From DATHAP01 sp963762865 (GTDB taxonomy: Bacteria; Actinomycetota; Actinomycetes; JACCUZ01), in NCBI GenBank assembly GCA_963762865.1, contig CAVXNC010000001.1, forward strand, positions 62,001 through 126,000: a DNA stretch of 64,000 nucleotides, in the 5' to 3' direction. The notes beneath the pieces were generated by a model, which saw only the letters and a list, made by a program, of their open reading frames with translations, did not search any database and was not told the origin of the DNA. The number at the start of each line of letters is the position of its first letter. The first letter of the stretch is position 1. Of the stretch, positions 1 to 7,345 are shown one piece after another. A program made the position numbers and the translations under genes.

Positions 1-22
1 GGCGGGTGGCAGCATCTCGATC

Positions 23-874
23 ATGACGATCGCAGAGTTCGGTGTCCGCTCCATGTCAGCCGCCCTCCGACGGGTGCTGGTGGTGCGCCCGACGGGCACC
101 GGCGACTTCGCCGGGGCCGGCTGGCGCGTCCCCGACACGGACGGCTTGCGGGAGGAGCACGAGGGCTTCGTCGAGCTGCTCGACGGCCTCGGCGTCGAGG
201 TCGTCGTCGCCGACGCACCGGACGGCCTGGTCGACGCCTGCTACGCCTACGACCCGGTGTTCGTCACCGGCGTGGGTGCCGTCGAGCTGCAGATGCGCAA
301 GCCGGTGAGGCAGCCGGAGCCGGCGTTCCTCGCGGCCGAGGTGGAGAAGGCCGGAGTGCCCGTCGTCGGCCGGCTCACCGGCCCGGCCACCGCCGACGGC
401 GGCGACCTGTGCTGGCTGGACGAGTCGACGCTGGCGGTGGGTCGCGGCTACCGCACCAACGCCGCTGCGCACGAGCAGCTGCGCGAGATCCTCGGCCGGG
501 AGGGTGTGACGGTCGAGCGGGCCGACCTGCCGCACCACCTCGGCCCCGACTACGTGATGCACCTGATGAGCGTCGTGTCACCCGTCGCACCCGACCTGGC
601 CGTCGTCTTCGAGCCGCTCGCGCCGGTGCCCCTGCTCGAGATGCTCGCCGAGCGCGGCTACCGCACCGTCGCGTGCGACCCCGACGAGCTCGACGCCCAG
701 GGCTGCAACGTGCTCGCCGTCCGGCCCGGCGTGGTCGTCACGGCCGACGGCGCTCCCCGCACCCGGGCCGCGCTCGAGGCCGTCGGGGTCGAGGTGCACA
801 CCTACGCCGCCGCCGAGACCAACAAGGGATCCGGCGGACCGACCTGCCTGACGCGGCCGTTGCTGCGCGCCTAG
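23..874 (+). CDS. Dimethylarginine dimethylaminohydrolase-like amidinohydrolase
   Basis: Member of the guanidino-group-modifying (amidinotransferase/arginine deiminase) fold, closest in look to DDAH, which hydrolyses methylated arginines to citrulline. The signature GGDLCWLD is near residue 127, the catalytic His is probably H180 (YVMHLMSVV), and the nucleophile is probably C275 in the C-terminal GPTCLTRPL. Length is normal for DDAH (250-285 aa). The start is uncertain: ATG at 23 or ATG at 53, neither with a convincing ribosome site. It lies 63 bp upstream of msrA on the same strand. The substrate (methylarginine versus another guanidine) cannot be decided from sequence. Confidence 0.82.
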   Translation: MTIAEFGVRSMSAALRRVLVVRPTGTGDFAGAGWRVPDTDGLREEHEGFVELLDGLGVEVVVADAPDGLVDACYAYDPVFVTGVGAVELQMRKPVRQPEPAFLAAEVEKAGVPVVGRLTGPATADGGDLCWLDESTLAVGRGYRTNAAAHEQLREILGREGVTVERADLPHHLGPDYVMHLMSVVSPVAPDLAVVFEPLAPVPLLEMLAERGYRTVACDPDELDAQGCNVLAVRPGVVVTADGAPRTRAALEAVGVEVHTYAAAETNKGSGGPTCLTRPLLRA

Positions 875-937
875 CAGAGCACGCCGCCGGAATCCCGGTA
901 CCGACCCCGTCGTTGGAAAGGGCACAGGAGGTCACAC

Positions 938-1633
938 ATGCTCTTCGGCAAGTCCAAGCACGAGCTCGTCACCGCGCAGGACGCCCTTCCGGGCCGTCAG
1001 CAGCGACCCTTCGACATCGCACCGCAGCACGTCGTCCTCGGCACCCCGCTGGAGGGCCCGTGGCCTGAGGGCCACGAGGTCATCACCTTCGGCATGGGCT
1101 GCTTCTGGGGGGCGGAGCGCATCTTCTGGGAGATTCCCGGCGTCCACGTGACAGCAGCGGGCTACCAGGGCGGGCACACTCCCCACCCCACCTACGAGGA
1201 GACCTGCACGGCGCAGACCGGGCACACCGAGGCAGTGCTCGTCGTCTACGACCCGGCCGCGGTCGACCTCGAGGTGCTGCTCAAGGCGTTCTGGGAGAAC
1301 CACGACCCGACGACGCCCAACCGGCAGGGCTACGACGTCGGCACGCAGTACCGCTCCGCGATCTACCCGACCACCGACTCCCAGCTGGCCGCCGCGGAGG
1401 ACTCCCGCTCGCGCTACCAGCAGGCGCTCAAGGAGGCGGGCTTCGGCGAGATCTCGACCGAGATCCGGCCGGCCGCCGAGGCCGGACCGTTCTACTACGC
1501 CGAGGACTACCACCAGGGCTACCTGGCCAAGAACCCGAGGGGCTACTGCAACCACGGCTTCTGCCAGGTGGCCTACAACCCGGCCGCGCACGGCCAGGAC
1601 GCCCCCACCAAGGTCGAGCTGCCCGAGTCCTGA
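938..1633 (+). CDS. msrA: Peptide-methionine (S)-S-oxide reductase MsrA
   Basis: Reduces the S-epimer of methionine sulfoxide in oxidised proteins and free methionine, in the cytoplasm. The catalytic GCFWG motif places the nucleophilic Cys at residue 55, and the C-terminal YCNHGFC supplies recycling cysteines C204 and C209, as in the long E. coli-like form with an N-terminal extension. The start is fixed by a perfect AGGAGGT at 926-932. The last 11 codons and the following intergenic DNA are repeated 534 bp downstream, where they form the tail of the first YCII gene (see the repeat feature). Confidence 0.95.
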   Translation: MLFGKSKHELVTAQDALPGRQQRPFDIAPQHVVLGTPLEGPWPEGHEVITFGMGCFWGAERIFWEIPGVHVTAAGYQGGHTPHPTYEETCTAQTGHTEAVLVVYDPAAVDLEVLLKAFWENHDPTTPNRQGYDVGTQYRSAIYPTTDSQLAAAEDSRSRYQQALKEAGFGEISTEIRPAAEAGPFYYAEDYHQGYLAKNPRGYCNHGFCQVAYNPAAHGQDAPTKVELPES

Positions 1634-2651
1634 CCGGGTCGTCGCGCACCTCGCAGCGCGCCCGGCTACCGCTTGCCCGCGATCACCGGCGTGACATTTT
1701 CGGCCTGACGATGTCGGATTGGCCGTTCGACGTTCGTTGACATGGTGACGGCAGACACCGGGTCCGCCCGAGCAAGGGGAGCAGACATGCCCGAGTACCT
1801 CATCTACTTCAACCAGCAGTGGGTGGGGGACCACACCGAGGAGTGGTTCCGCGGGCGCGGGCCGCTCGCGAAGGCGGTCGTGGACGAGATCAAGGCCGCC
1901 GGGGAGTACCTCTTCGCCGGGGGCCTGGAGGAGGACGGCCCGGTCTTCAGCGCCGACGCCACGAGCGGCACGCTGACGTTCACCGACGGGCCCTTCGTCG
2001 AGACCAAGGAGTTCCTGGGCGGTCTGACCGTGGTGGACGTGGCCGACGAGGAGGCTGCCAGGATGTGGGCCGGCAAGATCGCGGAAGCGTGCGGGTGGCC
2101 CCAGGAGGTTCGCCGGTTCGGGCGGCTGCCGGACGTCCCCACCGAGGTCGAGCCGCCCGAGTCCTGACCGGTCGTCGCGCACCTCGCAGCGCGCCCGGCT
2201 ACCGCTTGCCCGCGATCACCGGCGTGACATTCTCGGCCTGACGATGTCGGATTGCCCGGTCGACGTTCGTTGACATGGTGACGGCAGACAGCGGGTCCGC
2301 CCGAGCAAGGGAGCAGACATGCCCGAGTACCTCATCTACTTCAACCAGCAGTGGGTGGGTGACCACACCGAGGAGTGGTTCCGCGGGCGCGGGCCTCTCG
2401 CGAAGGCGGTCGTGGACGAGATCAAGGCCGCGGGGGCGTACGTCTTCGCCGGGGGCCTGGAGGAAGAGGACGGGCCGGTCTTCAGCGCCGACGCCACGAG
2501 CGGCACGCTGACGTTCACCGACGGGCCCTTCGTCGAGACCAAGGAGTTCCTGGGCGGTCTGACCGTGGTGGACGTGACCGACGAGCAGGCTGCCAGGATG
2601 TGGGCCGGCAAGATCGCGGAAGCGTGCGGCTGGCCCCAGGAGGTCCGCCGG
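1597..2651 (+). repeat. Two tandem copies of a ~532 bp unit (msrA 3' end + intergenic + YCII gene)
   Basis: Copy A covers about 1597-2119 and copy B about 2131-2651. Each holds the last codons of msrA, about 150 bp of intergenic DNA and the body of a YCII gene. Start codons of the two YCII genes are 532 bp apart. Copies differ by scattered substitutions and two 1-bp indels in the leader (GACCGGGTCG/GACCGGTCG and AAGGGG/AAGGG). The junction near 2120-2131 joins YCII copy A in frame to the duplicated msrA tail. The arrangement is a simple tandem duplication with no mobile-element ends visible. Confidence 0.9.
1787..2167 (+). CDS. YCII-related (DGPF) domain protein, copy A, with msrA-derived C-terminus
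   Basis: 126-aa protein with the DGPF variant of the YCII fold (FTDGPFVETKEFLGG around residues 65-80), a dimeric alpha/beta ferredoxin-like domain. Such proteins often accompany ECF sigma factors but none is present here, and the biochemical role is unknown. Start chosen at 1787 (MPEYLIYF) behind AAGGGGAG rather than the longer GTG/ATG frame from 1742. The final 11 residues (DVPTEVEPPES) match the MsrA tail DAPTKVELPES and come from the tandem duplication. A TTGACA box lies at 1737-1742, but no clear -10 follows. Confidence 0.88.
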   Translation: MPEYLIYFNQQWVGDHTEEWFRGRGPLAKAVVDEIKAAGEYLFAGGLEEDGPVFSADATSGTLTFTDGPFVETKEFLGGLTVVDVADEEAARMWAGKIAEACGWPQEVRRFGRLPDVPTEVEPPES

Positions 2652-2720
2652 TTCAAGCCAGTCCCGAGATTCAGGGCTGAGTCGGCTCAGCCGACCTCGG
2701 TTACGTCCACCACCTCGTAG
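2319..2720 (+). CDS. YCII-related (DGPF) domain protein, copy B
   Basis: 133-aa paralogue of the preceding gene, almost identical over residues 1-110, with one extra Glu (EEEDGPVF) and a different tail (KPVPRFRAES...). This tail is probably the ancestral 3' end, because copy A's tail is borrowed from msrA. Ribosome site AAGGGAG precedes the ATG at 2319. Its last 34 bp overlap the convergent sucrase/ferredoxin-like gene, and a 7-bp hairpin sits in the overlap. Function unknown beyond the YCII fold. Confidence 0.87.
   Translation: MPEYLIYFNQQWVGDHTEEWFRGRGPLAKAVVDEIKAAGAYVFAGGLEEEDGPVFSADATSGTLTFTDGPFVETKEFLGGLTVVDVTDEQAARMWAGKIAEACGWPQEVRRFKPVPRFRAESAQPTSVTSTTS
2675..2692. terminator. Short hairpin between convergent genes
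   Basis: Perfect 7-bp stem GGCTGAG/CTCAGCC with a TCGG loop. It lies inside the overlapping 3' ends of YCII copy B (+) and the sucrase/ferredoxin-like gene (-). There is no T tract, so a bidirectional, Rho-assisted terminator is possible but weakly supported. Confidence 0.4.
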
Positions 2721-3583
2721 CGCGGCGGGTGCGCCTCGCGCATCGCGTGGCAGGTCAGCAGTCCCGGCCGCTCACCCGCCGTCGCCAGGACCGTGACGAT
2801 CAGGTTCCTCGGGTAGTGGCGAAGGCGGACCTGCCACCGGCCGTCGCCGAGGTAGATGGTGCCGGCCGGGGTCAGTGCCTCGATGCGCATCTCCCCGAGC
2901 ACACGTCGTGCGTGCGTCGTCGCGGCCTGCGCCGCCGGCGCCGTGGTCGTACGCCCTCGGAGCCGGTCGAGATAGACGTTGCCGGCCTCGTGGGACTCCA
3001 CCAGGTCGACGACCTCGCCCGGCTCCACCCGGCCGTAGTACAGGCCGTGCGGCATGGCCAGCACGTTGGCGGCGAACCGGTCGCCGCCGACGTGCGAGCA
3101 CTCCCAGGAGCGGCCGGGCCGCACCTTGTCCAGCGCCGCCGCGACCGGCCGGCCCTCGACGGCGCAGCAGGTGTCGTGCCGCCCGTGCGTGCACACCAGG
3201 AAGAACGGTTCCTCGGACCGGGCACCGGAGCTGCCGTCGAGGGGCAGGGTCAGCAGCTCGTCGTCCGTCCCGAAGTCACCCCACCAGGTCGCTTCCCGGC
3301 CCGGTCGTGACGACACGACCGCCCATCGGCGACGGTCCGGCGCCCGGTGCCGACCCGGGCGGCGGACCAGGAGGACCCGGAGACCCTGGGCGATCGCCCG
3401 GCCGGAGACCGCCCGGCCGACGTCGGGGTCGAGACGCGAGCTGGTCAGCGCCTGCCGTCCCCAGCCCCCGGGCTGCTCGAGGAGCAGGAAACCCGCGGCA
3501 GGAGCCGCGGTCCCGGCCATCGAGTCGGCACGCAGCCGGCTGGCCACCGAGCAGCGCAGCGGCGCCTCGTCGGCGACGGTCAC
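2687..3583 (-). CDS. Sucrase/ferredoxin-like [2Fe-2S] family protein
   Basis: 298-aa protein of the Suc_Fer-like (thioredoxin-like ferredoxin) family. Recognisable are CTHGRHDTCC (about residue 130) followed by WECSHVGGDRFAANVL (about 160), the Cys/His-rich region expected to bind a [2Fe-2S] cluster, and GLYYGRV. GTG at 3583 overlaps the stop of the JmjC gene (GTGA), so translation is coupled. Being third in the repeat peptide-JmjC-Suc/Fer order suggests it could donate electrons to, or act together with, the Fe(II) oxygenase; that is inference. No sucrase activity should be assumed from the name. Confidence 0.85.
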   Translation of the reverse strand: MTVADEAPLRCSVASRLRADSMAGTAAPAAGFLLLEQPGGWGRQALTSSRLDPDVGRAVSGRAIAQGLRVLLVRRPGRHRAPDRRRWAVVSSRPGREATWWGDFGTDDELLTLPLDGSSGARSEEPFFLVCTHGRHDTCCAVEGRPVAAALDKVRPGRSWECSHVGGDRFAANVLAMPHGLYYGRVEPGEVVDLVESHEAGNVYLDRLRGRTTTAPAAQAATTHARRVLGEMRIEALTPAGTIYLGDGRWQVRLRHYPRNLIVTVLATAGERPGLLTCHAMREAHPPRYEVVDVTEVG

Positions 3584-4860
3584 CGGGTGACGTCGACCAC
3601 GACGACACCCTCGCGCACCAGTCGCCGGGCGCAGGCCATGGCCTCGTCCGCTGTGAGGTCCGGCAGCTCCGCGACGCGCACGGCCGCGCCGTCCAGGAGG
3701 CGCTGCAGCGCCTTGCCCCACGCGCCGGGCAGCCGGACGGTGCGGCCGGACAGCGCCAGCACGAGGTCGCTGTCGCTGCCCTCGTCGCTGCGCACCAGGT
3801 GGTCGAGGTGCTCGCGGACGACGAGCACCGACTCCGTGGAGAGCCGGTCGAGGGCGGCGGCCTGCGCGAGCGGGCCCAGCGGGGCGGCACGGCGGCTGCC
3901 GAGGCTCCGCTCGGCGAGGGCGGTCGACACCTCCGCCGCCGTGATCGAGCGGACGCGGGTGAGCAGCGCCTCGACGGTCGCGTCGAGGTCCGCCTGGACC
4001 TCGGCCGGCTCGGCCAGGTCGATCCCGAGCGGCAGCGAGGTGCGCAGCGCGACGTCGTCGGCCGCCAGGTCCAGCAGCGTCGCCAGGACGGCGTGCCGGG
4101 TCACCGGGTGGATCCCGACGGTGAGGTGGCAGGTGACCCCGCCGAGGGCCACCGCCGAGTGCAGGAAGCCCCGCGGAAGGTAGAGGGAGTCACCGGGTCG
4201 GAGCGCGGTGTCGACGACCGGCGTCTCCTCGGCGCGGGCGGCCACCGCGGCGCGATGGTCCGTCCAGGGTTGGTCGCGAAGCGGCAGCTCGTGGACGGGC
4301 TCGTGCACCCGCCACTGCTTCTCGCCGGCCACCTGGAGCACGAACACGTCATGGACGTCGTAGTGGGCGGCGAACCCCTGCGACTGGCTCGGGGTGATGT
4401 AGGCGTTGACCTGGACCGGGTGACCGAGGTCGGTCATGAGCTGCCCGGCGAAGTCGACCAGCGGCGGCCAGATCCGATGCAGGCCCTGGAGGACGATGGT
4501 GTGCCCGTCGGCGAAGAGCTCGAGCAGGCGGTCGTCGACGACCTGGTCGGAGACCTGCGCACCCGTCCCGCCCGAGCGGGTGTAGCGGCTCGCCGGCACG
4601 ACCGAGCCGCCCTTGGCCACCCGGACGAAGGGGGTCCGGAGGCCGCGCCGGGCGACCAGCTCGTCGACCGCCTCGAGCGAGAACAGGTCCGTGAAGCCGG
4701 CGGTCCCCAGGTCGGCCGCCGGCGTCAGCAGCGGCCGCCGGCCCCAGGTCTCGGCCGCGAAGTCGGCAGTGTCGAGGCTGTCGACCGCCAGCGCGCGCGC
4801 CAGGGCGGGGCGCGCGTCACCGCGCGCCCCGACCCCGGCAGTACGACTGTCAGCGGTCAC
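3580..4860 (-). CDS. JmjC/cupin-fold Fe(II)/2-oxoglutarate oxygenase (ribosomal oxygenase-like)
   Basis: 426-aa member of the cupin-4/JmjC family, whose characterised members (E. coli RoxA/YcfD, human MINA and NO66) hydroxylate Arg or His in ribosomal proteins. The metal triad is visible: H166-Y-D168 (AAHYDVHDVF) and distal H234 (GFLHSAVAL), and the motif VAGEKQW follows. A winged-helix-like C-terminus fills residues about 270-426. GTG at 4860 has no ribosome site and lies 9 bp after the stop of the repeat peptide gene, so it is probably translated by coupling. The adjacent DGGA-repeat peptide makes a dedicated, non-ribosomal substrate plausible, but this is untested. Confidence 0.85.
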   Translation of the reverse strand: MTADSRTAGVGARGDARPALARALAVDSLDTADFAAETWGRRPLLTPAADLGTAGFTDLFSLEAVDELVARRGLRTPFVRVAKGGSVVPASRYTRSGGTGAQVSDQVVDDRLLELFADGHTIVLQGLHRIWPPLVDFAGQLMTDLGHPVQVNAYITPSQSQGFAAHYDVHDVFVLQVAGEKQWRVHEPVHELPLRDQPWTDHRAAVAARAEETPVVDTALRPGDSLYLPRGFLHSAVALGGVTCHLTVGIHPVTRHAVLATLLDLAADDVALRTSLPLGIDLAEPAEVQADLDATVEALLTRVRSITAAEVSTALAERSLGSRRAAPLGPLAQAAALDRLSTESVLVVREHLDHLVRSDEGSDSDLVLALSGRTVRLPGAWGKALQRLLDGAAVRVAELPDLTADEAMACARRLVREGVVVVDVTR

Positions 4861-4869
4861 GCGCAGGGC

Positions 4870-5076
4870 TCAGGCGCCGCTGTCCGCGCCACCATCGGCA
4901 CCACTGTCAGCGCCGCCATCGGCACCGCCGTCCGCGCCACCGTCGGCGCCACCATCGGCGCCACCATCGGCACCGCCGTCGGCGCCACCATCGGCACCGC
5001 CGTCCGAGCCGGTGCCGGCACCTCCGTCAGCGGGGCCGTGCTCCTCAGGGGTCGTGGTCATGTCGTCGTCGAGCAT
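4870..5076 (-). CDS. Small repeat peptide: short leader plus eleven DGGA/DSGA tetrapeptides
   Basis: 68-aa product. Residues 1-24 are a Thr/Glu/Pro-containing non-repetitive segment (MLDDDMTTTPEEHGPADGG...), and residues 25-68 are eleven perfect tetrapeptides, nine DGGA and two DSGA. GGAGGGA stands a few bases before ATG 5076, supporting real translation; a second ATG at 5061 is possible. No signal peptide or membrane segment. It is the first gene of a tight three-gene cassette with a JmjC oxygenase and a sucrase/ferredoxin-like protein. The regular Asp spacing looks like a modification substrate or Ca2+/metal-binding array. Family not recognised; function unknown. Confidence 0.7.
   Translation of the reverse strand: MLDDDMTTTPEEHGPADGGAGTGSDGGADGGADGGADGGADGGADGGADGGADGGADSGADGGADSGA
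4873..5004 (-). repeat. 11 x 12-bp tandem repeat encoding DGGA/DSGA
   Basis: In-frame array of eleven 12-bp units, varying mainly at third codon positions (GGC/GGT/GGA and GAC/GAT types). The silent variation shows selection on the peptide rather than very recent slippage. Copy number is expected to vary between strains. Confidence 0.9.
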
Positions 5077-5166
5077 GCGTTCCCTCCGTCTCGTCGTGCT
5101 GTCGTCCTGCAGGGATGGTGCTGTGATCGTCCTACCCGACGGACCTGGGAGAAACCAGGGCGCCCC

Positions 5167-6537
5167 TCAGCCGGCCGCGAGGAAGCTGAGCAGGTCCTGG
5201 CGGGTGAGCACGCCCGCCGGCTTGCCGTCCTCGTGGACGAGCAGTGCGTCGGACTTCTCGAGCGCTGCGATGGCGGCCGTGACCGGCTCGCCGGCGCCGA
5301 CGATCGGCAACGGCTCCGACATGTGCCGCTCCACCGGGTCGGCCAGGTGGGCCCGTCCGCTGAAGAGCGCGTCCAGCAGCTCCTTCTCGATGACCGACCC
5401 GACCACTTCACCTGCTGTCACCGGCGGCTCGGCCTTGACGACGGGCATCTGCGAGACGGCGTACTCGCGCAGGATGTCGATCGCCTCGCGCACGGTCTCG
5501 TACGGGTGGACGTGCACCAGGCTCGGCACGTCCTCGCCCTTGCGCCGCATCACCTCGCCGACCGTCACCCCGCCGGCGGCGTCCTCGACGAAGCCGTAGT
5601 CCGCCATCCAGTCGTCGCTGAAGATCTTGCCGAGGTAGCCACGGCCGCCGTCGGGCAGCAGGACCACGACGACGTCGTCGGCGCTGGAGCGCTCGGCGAC
5701 CTTCAGGGCGGCGACGACGGCCATCCCGCAGGAGCCGCCGACCAGCAGCCCCTCCTCGCGGGCCAGCCGCCGGGTCATGACGAAGGACTCGCGGTCCGAC
5801 ACGGCCACGATCTCGTCGGCGACGTCCCGGTCGTAGGCGTCCGGCCAGAAGTCCTCGCCGACACCCTCGACGAGGTAGGGACGCCCGGTGCCGCCGGAGT
5901 AGACCGATCCTTCCGGGTCGGCCCCGATGACCTGCACGCGGCCCTCGCTGACCTCCTTGAGGTAGCGCCCGGTGCCGCTGATGGTGCCGCCCGTGCCGAC
6001 GCCGGCCACGAAGTGCGTGATCCGGCCGTCGGTCTGCGTCCACAGCTCGGGTCCGGTGGTCTCGTAGTGCGAGCGCGGGTTGTCGGGGTTGCTGTACTGG
6101 TCGGGCTTCCAGGCGCCGTCGATCTCACGGACCAGCCGGTCGCTGACGGAGTAGTACGAGCGCGGGTCCTCGGGCGCCACGGCGGTGGGACACACCTCGA
6201 CTCGCGCGCCGTACGCCGTCAGGACGTTGATCTTGTCCTGGGACACCTTGTCGGGCAGCACGAAGACGCACTGGTAGCCACGCCGCTGGGCGACGAGCGC
6301 CAGGCCGACGCCGGTGTTGCCGGAGGTGGGCTCGACGATCGTGCCGCCCGGACGGAGCGCGCCCGACTTCTCGGCGGACTCCACCATCCGCAGCGCGATC
6401 CGGTCCTTCACCGAGCCGCCGGGGTTGAAGTACTCCACCTTGGCCAGCACGGTGGCCGGCACGTCGGCGGCGACAGAGGACAGCTTGACCAGCGGGGTGT
6501 TGCCGACCAGGTCGACCACCGACTCGTAGTACTGCAT
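5167..6537 (-). CDS. cbs: Cystathionine beta-synthase with C-terminal CBS domain pair
   Basis: 456-aa PLP enzyme of reverse transsulfuration, condensing serine (or O-acetylserine) with homocysteine. PLP lysine K44 in GGSVKDR, the TSGNTGVGLA loop, the phosphate-binding GVGTGGTISGTG and GGSCGMA are all present. Residues about 335-456 form two CBS motifs, probably a nucleotide/AdoMet-sensing module. Start at ATG 6537 rather than the upstream frame to 6561, because TAGGCT (complement of 6545-6550) sits 7 nt before the ATG, the spacing of a leaderless actinobacterial promoter. It is divergent from the MBL gene. The gap to the repeat peptide gene (5077-5166) holds only a weak 5-bp hairpin. Confidence 0.92.
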   Translation of the reverse strand: MQYYESVVDLVGNTPLVKLSSVAADVPATVLAKVEYFNPGGSVKDRIALRMVESAEKSGALRPGGTIVEPTSGNTGVGLALVAQRRGYQCVFVLPDKVSQDKINVLTAYGARVEVCPTAVAPEDPRSYYSVSDRLVREIDGAWKPDQYSNPDNPRSHYETTGPELWTQTDGRITHFVAGVGTGGTISGTGRYLKEVSEGRVQVIGADPEGSVYSGGTGRPYLVEGVGEDFWPDAYDRDVADEIVAVSDRESFVMTRRLAREEGLLVGGSCGMAVVAALKVAERSSADDVVVVLLPDGGRGYLGKIFSDDWMADYGFVEDAAGGVTVGEVMRRKGEDVPSLVHVHPYETVREAIDILREYAVSQMPVVKAEPPVTAGEVVGSVIEKELLDALFSGRAHLADPVERHMSEPLPIVGAGEPVTAAIAALEKSDALLVHEDGKPAGVLTRQDLLSFLAAG

Positions 6538-6544
6538 GGCGCGA

Positions 6545-6616
6545 AGCCTAGGACCAGGCACATCACGCCAGCTCAGCCGCCGCCCTACGCTGCCGACGCC
6601 CCGGGTCCGCTAGATT
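6545..6616. promoter_or_regulatory. Divergent leaderless promoters between cbs and MBL hydrolase
   Basis: The 85-bp intergenic region carries TAGGCT on the minus strand (6550-6545), 7 nt before the cbs ATG, and TAGATT on the plus strand (6611-6616), 6 nt before GTG 6623. Neither gene has a ribosome site, consistent with leaderless mRNAs. -35 boxes are not obvious. Confidence 0.6.
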
Positions 6617-6622
6617 CCGACG

Positions 6623-7345
6623 GTGGCCAGCAGCCCTGCCGTGCAGCTCGCGCCCGGCGTGTGGCGCATCGCCACCGCGCCGCGAGACCTGGTCAGCTCC
6701 TTCGCCTTCGTCGAGGACGACGGGCAGGTCACGCTGGTGGACGCCGGGACCAAGCGGGCGCTGCGCCGGCTGCTCGCCGGCCTGGCCCACATGAACGTCT
6801 CCCCGTCGGACGTCACCAGGATCATCGCCACCCACGCGCACCCCGACCACGTCGGCGGCCTGTCGGCCATGCGCGGCCGCACCGGCGCGTCGGTCGCCGT
6901 GCACGAGCGCGACGCGGCGTACGTCCGCGAGGGCAAGGGACCGGTGCTCGACCGCTCGACGCTCGGCGGCCGTCTGCGACGGCACAACTCCGGGAGCACA
7001 CCGACGCCCGTCGACGCCGAGCTCACCGACGGCGAGGTCCTCGACGTCGCCGGCGGCCTCCGGGTGCTGCACACACCCGGTCACACCCCCGGCCACGTGT
7101 CGCTGCTGCACGAGCCGACGCGAGTCCTGGTGACCGGGGACTCGATCTGGAACATGCGCGGCCGGATGACCTGGTCGGTGCCGATGTTCTGCACGGACGC
7201 GGCGATGGCCAAGGAGACGGCACACGTCCTGGGCGAGGTCGACTACGAGGTGGCGGCCTTCACCCACGGACCGGAGATCCGGGACGGCGCGCGCGAGGCA
7301 GTGCGAGGCTTCCTGCGGCACAAGCTGGCGGCGGACCGCGCGTGA
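6623..7345 (+). CDS. MBL-fold metallo-hydrolase
   Basis: 240-aa metallo-beta-lactamase-fold hydrolase. The metal-binding THAHPDHVGG lies at about residues 70-79, with a second His in HTPGHTPGH (about 152) and Asp in VTGDS (about 175) completing a binuclear zinc site. The family includes glyoxalase II-like, lactonase and many unassigned hydrolases, and no subfamily motif decides between them. GTG 6623 follows TAGATT at leaderless spacing. Its TGA overlaps the GTG of the next gene (GTGA), so the two are co-translated. Confidence 0.85.
   Translation: MASSPAVQLAPGVWRIATAPRDLVSSFAFVEDDGQVTLVDAGTKRALRRLLAGLAHMNVSPSDVTRIIATHAHPDHVGGLSAMRGRTGASVAVHERDAAYVREGKGPVLDRSTLGGRLRRHNSGSTPTPVDAELTDGEVLDVAGGLRVLHTPGHTPGHVSLLHEPTRVLVTGDSIWNMRGRMTWSVPMFCTDAAMAKETAHVLGEVDYEVAAFTHGPEIRDGAREAVRGFLRHKLAADRA

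Noticed and set aside
4873..5004. CRISPR-like array
   Set aside because: 12-bp units without spacers, coding and in frame; no cas genes in the window.
4613..5599. Plus-strand frame with PPSAPPSAP repeats over the 12-bp array
   Set aside because: It is the complement of the DGGA repeat. No ribosome site, antisense to cbs and the JmjC gene; the minus-strand reading has a ribosome site and operon context.
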